Shown piece after piece: positions 10,017 through 18,555 of a stretch of 40,602 nt of DNA; position 1 is the first letter of the stretch, and each line of letters opens with the position of its first letter. A program made the translations under genes and the position numbers. This stretch comes from Chara braunii (Eukaryota > Streptophyta > Charophyceae > Charales > Characeae), in NCBI GenBank assembly GCA_003427395.1, contig BFEA01000008.1:43286-83887 (forward strand), in the 5' to 3' direction. The notes under the pieces are model-generated. The model did no database searches, was not told the origin of the DNA, and was given only the letters and a program-made list of their open reading frames with translations.

Positions 10017-10830
10017 TTAACCCTTCGACACGATCTCCACTTGTCCATATTGAGGCTCGTTCTTCGGCTCCGGGTTGCGCCAGGGGGTCACTTCCTCACT
10101 CCTAGGTACCTTGTCGGGACGGTGGAGTCGTGTAAGCCCGTCCGCGTTGCCGTGTCTCTCGTGTTTTCGATGACGGATGTCAAAGTCCATGCTCTGCAAC
10201 GTGGTGGCCCATCTACCAATCGTGCCCGAGTAATCCTTGGACTTTTTCAGTGCCAGCAGTGGTTCATGATCGGTCACCAGCGTAAACTTCCGGCCATATA
10301 AGTATGCTCTGAAGTGACTGATCCCCCACAAGGCCACGTAGCACTCCCCCGTCGAGGCAAAGTAGTTGCATTTACAGAACGGTACAGTCTTGGACGCGTA
10401 TTCCACCATGTATTCGAGGCCGTCTGATCCCACCTGGGCGGCTGGGCCAAGATCACTGAGACTGCCTTCGGCTGCCAATCGGTGATAAGAACAAAGGGTT
10501 TTTCCGAGTCCGGTCTTATGAGGACTGGAGTCGAAATCAAGGCCGCCTCGAGTTCTCCGAAAGCCCGATCGCATTGCAGAGTCCAGATCAATGACTGATC
10601 CTTTTTCAGCAGATTCGTGAGTGGTCCCACGATCGCTGCAAACCCCTTGATGAACCTTCGATAGTATGATGCAAACCCAAAAAGGCACGCACTTGTGTTA
10701 CGGACGTCGGCACTGACGCGTCTTTCATGATTGTTACTTTCTGGGGCTCCGGATGCAATCCTTGGTTCGTAACCACGTGGCCGAAGAAGGAGATCTGAGT
10801 GAGGAAAAACTGACACTTCTCAACCGCCAC
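10017..10830 (-). pseudogene. Element A RT thumb/connection and RNase H
   Basis: RNase H removes the RNA template during reverse transcription. The segment runs through three frames. First comes FFGHVVTNQGLHPEPQK and VTQVRAFLG (RT connection). After a shift near 10690 come YYRRFIKGFA, then FVLITDWQP..VSVILAQ (RNase H first strand, catalytic Asp). After a shift near 10450 come VEYASKTV, TGECYVALWGISHFRAYL (catalytic Glu), FTLVTDHEPL (Asp) and HGNADGLTRL. It ends VSKG at the TAA just before the PHD segment. The family is clear; the gene is broken. Confidence 0.85.
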
Positions 10831-10890
10831 TTTGAATCATGCGTCCTTCAGTGCGTGCAAGGTCCATTCGATGTGTTGCATGTGTCCCTC

Positions 10891-11646
10891 TTAGGTATTG
10901 GAAAACACAAGGATATCATCCATATACACAATCACACAATAGATGATTATGCTCTGCCCCAACCGCGTTTTTCGCGCGAATTTTTGGAAGGCCATGTTCA
11001 TCGCGCAATGAAACGTGGCTGGGGCGTTGCAAATCCCCATCGAGCATCGGACCCATTGCCATGTTCCTTCGAAAAGAATGAACGCCGTTTTCGGGCGGTC
11101 TTCTTTTCTGACAAGGAAATGCTGGAATCCATGCTGAACATAAAATTTACTGAAAAATCGAGCACTACTGATAGCATCCAACAACTCATCAATCCGGGGA
11201 AGGGGATACACATCCTTGATCATGATATCGTTAATTTTCGATAATCAATGCATATGCGAATTCCTCCCGCATTTTTCGGTACAATCACCACCGGAAACAA
11301 CCATGGTCCGATAGCGGGCTCCGATCCAACCATTAGCTTCGAATTCCTTAATCCTCTTCAATGCGGCCGCTCTTTGCGCCGGCGAATACCGATAAGGAGC
11401 GCAGCTAATCGGCAGATGATCCCCCGTAAGGATCGCATGCTCAATCACCTTAGATAATCCAATATCATTGTCATGCACACTCAATACCTCTGAATACCCA
11501 TGCAAAACATCAATCAGGGATCTTTGGATGTCTCGGGGCACATGACTGGGTATTCTAATCACAGTGTTATCCGGATGTTCAGGGGTGTTTCGATCCAATC
11601 CATCTTTCGGGATCGCCTGTCGTGCACACTGGAGAACATGGAACAA
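10891..11646 (-). pseudogene. Element A reverse transcriptase (YMDD)
   Basis: RNA-templated DNA polymerase core. The part at 11245-11646 reads VIEHAILTGDHLPI..PYRYSPAQR, the usual pre-fingers segment. An in-frame TGA (11245-11247) interrupts it. The part at 10891-11223 continues in the same frame with KDVYPLPRIDELLDAI, SARFFSKF, MGICNAPATFHCAM and the catalytic VYMDDILVFS at ~10915-10926. The first catalytic Asp, expected after FSKF, is replaced (FSKFYVQHGF has Tyr), so activity is unlikely even without the stop. Confidence 0.88.
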
Positions 11647-11685
11647 CTAGTTCAAACCGAGAAGACGGTGGCGATCATTTGAGAT

Positions 11686-11907
11686 TCAGTCGGGCTTAGT
11701 ATCTCGGTCTCCGCAATCTCCGCGTCGGTTTTCAGAGTCGACGGTGTTTTTTGTTATTTCCAACCCGATTAACCCGGTCATCTCCTGCATGAGATCCGGA
11801 ACATCCTCTATCGGAGCCTCTGCTTCGTGCTTGATCAATGCGATCATGGTTCCTTGCATGAGTAGTGATCTAGGTGGAGAGACATAAATATCTAGATACT
11901 GATTCAT
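11686..11907 (-). pseudogene. Element A pol fragment upstream of RT
   Basis: A 73-codon frame 40 bp upstream (in reading direction) of the RT segment, on the same strand. It reads YLDIYVSPPRSLLMQGTMIA and continues acidic. No retropepsin D-T/S-G is visible. Position suggests the spacer between protease and RT. Sequence between 11918 and 12040 is also open on this strand (LGEPILQISGMADLLE) but unassigned. Confidence 0.4.
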
Positions 11908-12600
11908 CTGTTGACACCTAGCCTGGAGTGAAAGCGCGCCCTCGTAGAAACGTGCGAGGGGGTTCCAAGAGATCAGCCATACCTGAAATTTGCAAGATTG
12001 GTTCTCCCAAAAATGTTGTGGGGGGAGGTCCGAACCCGTTGTCGAGAGTGGTGGGTCCCGAATAACTTCCCAGCACTCGAGAGATTAAATACGGACAATT
12101 TGTGCACAACAGAGAAATCTGGAGTGAGGAAGCAGGAGAGAGAAAAGACAAAGGATTAGGCCGCAGAAGGGAGTGATGCCCTGAGGAGAGAACCACAGGA
12201 GAAAAGAACTAGCGGCGGCAAGCAAGCGAGCGCAAGAACAGGGCCACATATAACATAGCAGGAGGCCGGGAGGGCCATCGGAATGCAATAAGACTAAGGT
12301 CAAAGGGCCCTTTGAGCTAGCAATTGCAGCGCGACAGCAATAAGGGAATGAGGAAGTCGAGGAATGGGTGGCCAGAAACCGCGGGAAGCCAGGAAATGAG
12401 GACCAACAAGGAGGCCACCTACGGGAGCCTCGGAGCGGAGGCCTACAACCAAAGAGATCGGCACTCACAAGGCGCGAGGAAAGACTAAGGAGAGGGGTTG
12501 CTGTGGGGCGACAAGACGCCCAAGGAGCATGGGACACCTCGGGGAAAGGCACCCGAGGCCACGTGGGACTAAGTAAATATAATGGCGTACGGGGCGAAAT

Positions 12601-12728
12601 GTGTCGGGGACCGCCGACGGGACTAATGTGTCGGGGACCGCCGACGGGACTAAGTGTCGGGGACCGCCGGCGGGACTAAGTGTCGGGGACCGCCGACGGG
12701 ACTAAGTGTCGGGGACCACCGACGGTAC
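12601..12728. repeat. 26-bp tandem repeat in left LTR (5 units)
   Basis: Five units start at 12601, 12628, 12654, 12680 and 12706, consensus GTGTCGGGGACCGCCGACGG then GACTAA. Each unit holds the inverted pair GTCGG/CCGAC. The same array is at about 39855-39985 in the right LTR. Clustered palindromic sites in an LTR could be factor-binding sites. Confidence 0.9.
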
Positions 12729-12805
12729 AAGTAGCGGGGACATGTGAAATTCCCAAGAAGAAACGGCGGCACCGCATGAGGGGAAAATAATAAATGCAAG
12801 GGGCA

Positions 12806-12868
12806 CCGTCAAGATCGACATCTTGACGGCCAAGAATATTAGCACCACTAGTGCAAGTACTAGTGGTG
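12806..12868. promoter_or_regulatory. Two consecutive perfect palindromes in left LTR
   Basis: 12806-12829 is CCGTCAAGAT, 4-nt loop, ATCTTGACGG. 12843-12868 is CACCACTAGT, 6-nt loop, ACTAGTGGTG. Both have perfect 10-bp arms. Identical copies are at 40060-40083 and 40097-40122. A diverged copy at 14190-14251 keeps both foldbacks. Retention of pairing in the diverged copy argues for a structural or protein-binding role. Confidence 0.7.
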
Positions 12869-13340
12869 ACAAACGGGAAGGCCAAGAGGAAAAGGAAAAG
12901 TAAAGAAAACTGAAGTGGGAGGCATGGGAGCAATCCGAAAAATCTCGGATCAGCCTCCCTAAAAAAAATAGAGTCAAATGAGACCCCATGTGAAAAATAG
13001 CCCTCCGCGAGAAAATCAGAGTAGAAAGGACCATTGGGGGAGAAGTGTAGGAGTAAAAAGAGGCAAAATCAGAGTAAAACGGGAGGGCCAAAACTAAGAG
13101 GAAGAGGATACAAAAAGGGCCTTAACGACCACTTGACACTCGGCATGCTAGAAAAAAAAGAGAAAAGAAAAGAAACTGGGGGAGAATAAGACAAAAGGAG
13201 TGAGAGGGAGTGAGTGAGTTGGTCGTAGGTAGGGACTGCCATAGGTAGGGACAAGCAGGGCCCTACAGTCCAAGAAAGGAGGAGAAAGAAAAAAGAAAAG
13301 AAAAGAAAAAAAAAGAAAAGAGAAAAAGGCCTCAACGGTA

Positions 13341-14059
13341 AAAAATGGTCACTTGGGGAGATTCATCCGTGACCAGATTCATTCTGGAATATGGCGGTTA
13401 CAAAGGACTTTGATTTCTTTGATTATTGCAGATAAAATCAAATAAATTCAAGGCCTCTTGCAACCGGAGTAAAACGGAATGCATGCATGAGGAGAAACAC
13501 ATGTTTTAGGTGCATCCGAAGCCAAAATCAAGTCCGGATGCACTTGGGAGTTGGCCGTTTCTTTTTCTTTTGAGTCAGGGCTAGTTATGGGGCATTGGGG
13601 CTAAGGAATTGACCTCCGTTGCAGTCCGAGTTACAACGAACTGCATGGGGGAAGGAAAACACATATTTTAAGTGCATGCGGAGCCAATATTGAGTCCGGA
13701 TGCACTAGAAAATTTAACGCTTCATTTTCTTTCAATATGGGGCAAGTTGTGGGGCTGTGGGTATGAAAAACAGCCATGACTGCAGTCCGAGAAATTACGG
13801 ACTGCATAAGGATGCCAAGGCCAAGGGGAAATGGGCTACGGCAAGCCCGAGAAGGCTAGAAAGAAACAATTTCGGCAAAGGGGCAAGTAAAGACGGTAAA
13901 CGGCGACTGTAAGATGGGATCTCGCGGCCTAGAAAAATCGGCACACATGTAGAAATGATGGGACCACCAAGGGCAATGGGCCCCAAAAAAATAAAAATGG
14001 GACGCCGTCCAGAATGTTGTCTTGGACCAAATGGGTCAAAATAATAAAAATCGGAAAAC
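13341..14059. repeat. LTR/leader sequence with duplicated palindrome modules
   Basis: Two related ~165-bp modules, at about 13493 and 13656, share ACACAT.TTTTA.GTGCAT.CG and TCCGGATGCAC. The first holds the perfect inverted pair GTGCATCCG/CGGATGCAC (13510-13518 and 13535-13543). TGCAGTCCG/CGGACTGCA is perfect at 13781-13806 and nearly so at 13620-13645. No coding is recognised. Confidence 0.6.
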
Positions 14060-14740
14060 GGAACATGAGCCGGCGGGACCACCGGCGGGACAAGAACATG
14101 GGACTAGTATAGAGGAGAATGGCGGGGACTTGGGATGTCCCAAGGGAACCATGAACAACCACAAGGAATAATTGTGCAAGCAAGCAGCGCCGTCGAGATC
14201 GAGGATCTAGACGGTGAAAAATATCAGCACCACTAGTGCAAGCACTAGTGGGAGCAAGTGGGAGAGCCATGAGAGAAAGAAAAATGAAATAAGGGTGTTG
14301 GGAAGGCTGGCCAGCAGCCCGGGATACCTCCGACTAGCAAGGCATAAGAAAATAGAGCCTTGAGAGACCCAACATGAGAAAAAAACTGCCCTTAGAAAAT
14401 CGGAGCAAAAGGGGCTCAGAATTGGGCAAACGGGAGCAAAATGGAGCCTCCTTGGAGCATGGGGGTGTCATTATTGGAATCCAAGATGTAATGGCCGTAA
14501 AACAACCATGACCGTGGCCTTGAATGAGGCCCTAGGGCCTAGAAAAAGGGTGCACAGCAGTTTGACACTTGTCAAAACATAAATACAAGAAAAAGAAAGA
14601 AAAATGAGAGAAAAAGGAGGGAGAATGAGACAAAGAGGGAGAAAAGAGTGGAGGAGAATGTGCCGACCTATTGGGATCTACACAGTAGGGACTGGCAGGT
14701 CCCAACAGTGACCTCATCCCTCCTAAAATGAGGGAGGGCA
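14060..14740. repeat. Diverged duplicate of the LTR segment 12730-13300
   Basis: Colinear landmarks recur: GGCGGGACAAG..., the two palindromes, a GCAAGTGGGAGAGCCATGAG counterpart, AAAATAGAG, a GGAGCCTCC..GGAGCATGG block (matching the ~70-bp segment found only in the right LTR), GAATGAGACAAA and GTAGGGACTGGCAGGTCCC. It indicates an internal tandem duplication of LTR material, or a second nested LTR. Confidence 0.65.
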
Positions 14741-15889
14741 ATCCGGATTGCAAAGATATGGTCCTTAGGGCCATAATTCAATAAAATCTGAATTTAAAAG
14801 TTGAAAATGAGAGAAAATACAAAAAGGAAGTGGCCGGTTTTCTTTTGGACCATGGATCTGAGATCAGATCTCATGGTAGAGAGGAACTAGCCGTTTTTTG
14901 TGGGCCAGCTCAAAACGGCTAGCTCCGAAAAGAGGTGGCGGCCCAAAATGGAAAGAAACAAAAGAGGGAAAATGACAAAACAGTGCATTTGGCCCAAAAA
15001 AAAAGCCAGATGCACCAAAAATTGAAAAACTCAATTTTAGGGGCTCAAAGTTGAAGCAAGGGCTACTAGGGGGTAGCTCGGATTATTGCTGGCCTTGGAT
15101 CTCAGCCAGATCCAAGGCTGAAAATGTGACGCCATATGGAAAAATTATCCGACCTACTCAAAAGAGGCCGAAACTTGAAAAAATCGAAAAAAAGGCACAC
15201 AAGGTCTTTTTCTTCCAAGTATTGCTGCCCCTTGGGCATTAGGACCCTAGGAGGCAGTATTTAAGCAATGAAAAAGAGGCCGGAGTAGGCCAAGAGGCAG
15301 TCCGAGTTGGTACCAACCACTTGGACTGCATGTACTTGGCCAAAATGAGGCCCAGGTACCTCCAGGAGGACCTAGTAATTGAATTTTGCCTTGGGGGTAC
15401 CTCGGTTCACTCCAAGGCTCTTGGGGAGGCTCATGGGCTGGCCGGACTGCTGGTTTCAGCCTACATAAGCTGAGGATGCACCCCGCCACTCTCACATTTG
15501 CATAAGGAGTGCCCATGCTGCCCAAGTGAGCGCACAGGAGCACCTTTGCACTTGGAGTGAGGAGGGAGGAGCCCATGTTAGTGGGAGAGCTTCGACGAGA
15601 CTAGAAGGTAGTGGGGAAGACTCTAGAGGATAGTGATGGTGGGAGAGACACTTGGGAGGTGATCTGCCATATCCCCATTGGGTGTAGGAGAGAAAGAGAG
15701 GCTAGAGGAGCTCCATTAAGCCCTCCTAGAGGAAAGGACTCCATAGCCATAACTGAGGGAGCTTGCCATAACTTGGGGAAGAGTAAGGAAGAAGGAAGAA
15801 GGGCTTGGAGAAGGAGGAAGCCATAACCAAGAAGGAATTGAGCAAGGCCTCATCAAGATTGAAGCCTCCATCTATAAGACACTAGCAAG
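14741..15889 (+). other. 5' LTR end/leader of element B before the donor
   Basis: Non-coding sequence following the duplicated LTR modules. It includes GGATCTGAGATCAGATCTCA (overlapping palindromes near 14865), the TATA-like site and the 15297 dyad. From about 15590 it becomes purine-rich. The LTR end (CA) and primer-binding site should be in or after this part, but I could not place them. Confidence 0.4.
15258..15265 (+). promoter_or_regulatory. TATA-like box (TATTTAAG), candidate LTR promoter
   Basis: TATTTAAG lies about 630 bp upstream of the strong splice donor. Just downstream is the dyad GCAGTCC...GGACTGC (15297-15329) enclosing the 12-bp palindrome GTTGGTACCAAC. It is one of several A/T-rich candidates, so it is weak alone. 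Confidence 0.3.
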
Positions 15890-15895
15890 GTGAGT
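15887..15895 (+). promoter_or_regulatory. Strong 5' splice-site-like sequence (AAG|GTGAGT)
   Basis: GCAAG|GTGAGTGAAAG matches the eukaryotic 5' splice consensus, with the intron starting at 15890. Microsatellites and satellites follow immediately. Acceptor-like sites occur at 21279, 22787 and upstream of most element B ORFs. A leader intron removing the arrays is an inference. Confidence 0.45.
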
Positions 15896-15911
15896 GAAAG
15901 GAAGAAAATCT

Positions 15912-16140
15912 CTCTTCTTCTTCTTCTTCTTCTTCTTCTTCTTCTCCTTCTTTTTCTTCCTCCCCCTCTCCCTCTTCTTCTCCCCCTTCTTCTTCACCTT
16001 CTTCTTCTTCCTCTTCTCCCTCTTCTTCTTCATCTTCCCTACCTCATCTTCTCCATCCTCTTCCTTCTCCTTCTTCTTCTTCTTCTTCTTCTTCTTCTTC
16101 TTCTTCTTCTTCTTCTTCTTTTCCTTCTTCTCTCCCTCCA
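15912..16140. repeat. CTT/CTTT microsatellite tract
   Basis: Nearly pure (CTT)n at about 15912-15942 and 16066-16118, joined by C/T-only sequence. Predicted frames here are poly-Ser/Leu/Phe or, antisense, poly-Lys/Glu, and are not genes. The pyrimidine tract lies just inside the putative leader intron. Confidence 0.95.
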
Positions 16141-16214
16141 TCTTCTCCCTCTCCATCTCCCTCTCCATCTCCTATTTCCTCCTCCTCCCCTTCTTCTTCT
16201 CTTCTACCTCTTAG

Positions 16215-18040
16215 AGTTGGGATACTCAATCTCTTGTTTGTCATCTCCATACTAGTAGGTAGAGTTCCGATTCTTCTATGAGTGTTGTCAAGTTCATTAC
16301 TTATGATGTAGGCTACTCAATCTCTTGTTTGTCATCTACATACTACTAGGTAGAGTTCCGATTCTTCTATGAGTGTTGTCAAGTTCATTACTTGTGATAT
16401 GGGCTACAAAAATCTATTGTTTGTCATCTAGATACTAGTAGGTAGAGTTCCGATTCTTCTATGAGTATTGTCAAGTTCATTACTTGTGATATGGGCTACT
16501 CAATTTATTGTTTGTCATCTACATACTAGTAGGTAAAGTTCCGATTCTTCTATGAGTGTTGTCAAGTTCATTACTTGTGATATGGGCTACTCAATCTCTT
16601 GTTTGTCATCTACATACNNNNNNNNNNNNNNNNNNNNNNNNNNNNNNNNNNNNNNNNNNNNNNNNNNNNNNNNNNNNNNNNNNNNNNNNNNNNNNNNNNN
16701 NNNNNNNNNNNNNNNNNNNNNNNNNNNNNNNNNNNNNNNNNNNNNNNNNNNNNNNNNNNNNNNNNNNNNNNNNNNNNNNNNNNNNNNNNNNNNNNNNNNN
16801 NNNNNNNNNNNNNNNNNNNNNNNNNNNNNNNNNNNNNNNNNNNNNNNNNNNNNNNNNNNNNNNNNNNNNNNNNNNNNNNNNNNNNNNNNNNNNNNNNNNN
16901 NNNNNNNNNNNNNNNNNNNNNNNNNNNNNNNNNNNNNNNNNNNNNNNNNNNNNNNNNNNNNNNNNNNNNNNNNNNNNNNNNNNNNNNNNNNNNNNNNNNN
17001 NNNNNNNNNNNNNNNNNNNNNNNNNNNNNNNNNNNNNNNNNNNNNNNNNNNNNNNNNNNNNNNNNNNNNNNNNNNNNNNNNNNNNNNNNNNNNNNNNNNN
17101 NNNNNNNNNNNNNNNNNNNNNNNNNNNNNNNNNNNNNNNNNNNNNNNNNNNNNNNNNNNNNNNNNNNNNNNNNNNNNNNNNNNNNNNNNNNNNNNNNNNN
17201 NNNNNNNNNNNNNNNNNNNNNNNNNNNNNNNNNNNNNNNNNNNNNNNNNNNNNNNNNNNNNNNNNNNNNNNNNNNNNNNNNNNNNNNNNNNNNNNNNNNN
17301 NNNNNNNNNNNNNNNNNNNNNNNNNNNNNNNNNNNNNNNNNNNNNNNNNNNNNNNNNNNNNNNNNNNNNNNNNNNNNNNNNNNNNNNNNNNNNNNNNNNN
17401 NNNNNNNNNNNNNNNNNNNNNNNNNNNNNNNNNNNNNNNNNNNNNNNNNNNNNNNNNNNNNNNNNNNNNNNNNNNNNNNNNNNNNNNNNNNNNNNNNNNN
17501 NNNNNNNNNNNNNNNNNNNNNNNNNNNNNNNNNNNNNNNNNNNNNNNNNNNNNNNNNNNNNNNNNNNNNNNNNNNNNNNNNNNNNNNNNNNNTGGGCTAC
17601 TCAATCTCTTGTTTGTCATCTACATACTAGTAGGTAGAGTTCCGATTCTTCTATGAGTGTTGTCAAGTTTATTACTTGTGATATGGGCTACTCAATCTGG
17701 TTTGTCATCTGCATACTAGTAGGAAAAGTTCCGATTCCTCTATGAGTGTTGTCAAGTTCATTACTTGTGATGTGGGCTACTCAATCTTTTGTTTGTCATC
17801 TACATACTAGTAGGTGGAGTTCCGATTCTACTATGAGTGTTGTCAAGTTCATTACTTGTGATGTGGGCTACTGAAGCTCTTGTTTGTCATCTACATACTA
17901 GTAGGTAGAGTTCCGATTCTACTATGAGTATTGTCAAGTTCATTACTAGTGATATGGGCTACTCAATCTCTTGCTTGTCATCTACATGATAGTAGGTAGA
18001 GTTTCGATTCTCCTATGAATGATGTCATGTTCAAAACTTG
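16215..18040. repeat. Satellite array 1, ~91-bp unit
   Basis: Consensus landmarks: ACTCAATCTCTTGTTTGTCA, CTACATACTAGTAGGTAGAG, TTCCGATTCTTCTATGAGTG, TTGTCAAGTTCATTACTTGT, GATATGGGCT. Starts at 16224, 16315 and 16406 give a 91-bp period. Both sides of the assembly gap are the same repeat, so the gap lies inside the array and its real length is unknown. Confidence 0.95.
16618..17592. other. Assembly gap (975 N)
   Basis: Run of N inside satellite array 1. Open frames crossing it are meaningless. The true array length may be very different. Confidence 1.
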
Positions 18041-18059
18041 TGTTTTGAACTTGCCAATC

Positions 18060-18555
18060 TTGGGTTTTCCACTCACATGGTAGAGGATGATATTCGGTTT
18101 CAAGTTTGGTTGCAATCATGAGTCATGTGCATGTGTTTGAGCAAGTCTCTCTCACATGCATGACTTAACTCTCACATAATGACATTCCGTTTTAAGTTTG
18201 GTTGCAATCATGAGTCATGTGCATGTGTTTGAGCAAGTCTCACTCACATGCACGGCTTAACTCTCACATGATGACATTCCGTTTCAAGTTTGGTTGCAAT
18301 CATGAGCCATATGCATGTGTTTGAGCAAGTCTCACTCACATGCATGGCTTAACTCTCACATGATGACATTTCGTTTCAAGCTTGGTTGCAATCATGAGCC
18401 ATGTGCATACGTTTGAGCAAGTCTCACTCACATACATGGCTTAACTCTCACATGGCGACATTCCGTTTCAAACTTGGTTGCATGCATGAGCCATGAGCAA
18501 GTGTTTGAGCAAATCTCACTCACGTACATCGCTCAACTCTCAAATGGAAACATAC
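18060..18555. repeat. Satellite array 2, ~92-bp unit
   Basis: Units with ATTCCGTTTCAAGTTTGG, TTGCAATCATGAG, CATGTGCATGTGTTTGAGCA, AGTCTCACTCACATGCATGG and CTTAACTCTCACAT. Starts at 18092, 18185 and 18277 give a period of 92-93. About five units. It shares TTCCG and CATGTGCATGTGTT with the flanking arrays. Confidence 0.93.

Larger units (their letters stand above)
6275..12040 (-). mobile_element. Element A: truncated, degenerate Ty3/gypsy retrotransposon
   Basis: Reading minus, from high to low coordinates: pre-RT segment, RT, RNase H, PHD finger, integrase zinc region, DDE core, integrase C-terminus, then unassigned ORFs. RT-RNase H-integrase is the Ty3/gypsy order. Gag, most of the protease and the 5' LTR are missing: the element ends where another element's LTR starts (12041). 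At least four frame changes and several stops show it is dead. The 3' LTR was not identified, so the left limit is approximate. Confidence 0.75.
12041..13340 (+). repeat. Left LTR of element B (segment alignable with right LTR)
   Basis: Begins TGTCGAGAGTGGTGGGTCCC and aligns with 39294-40602 throughout. Long blocks are identical, for example from GCACAACAGAGAAATCTGGA onward. The main structural difference is ~70 bp present at about 40313-40386 and missing here near 13055. The right end is not determined, because the other copy runs off the window. Related sequence and the same palindromes continue to about 15.3 kb, so the LTR may be several kb long. Antisense frames inside it are shared by both copies only because the copies are similar. 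Confidence 0.85.

Noticed and set aside
12085-12552. Antisense frame (155 codons), with a longer copy at 39207-39806
   Set aside because: Shared because the two LTRs are similar; no domain, Leu/Ser/Pro-rich, and conservation is not independent.
15872-16255. Long Ser/Leu/Phe and Lys/Glu open frames
   Set aside because: Translations of the CTT microsatellite in different frames.
16552-17656. Open frames of 337-366 codons across the N gap
   Set aside because: They exist only because N is not read as a stop; both flanks are satellite DNA.
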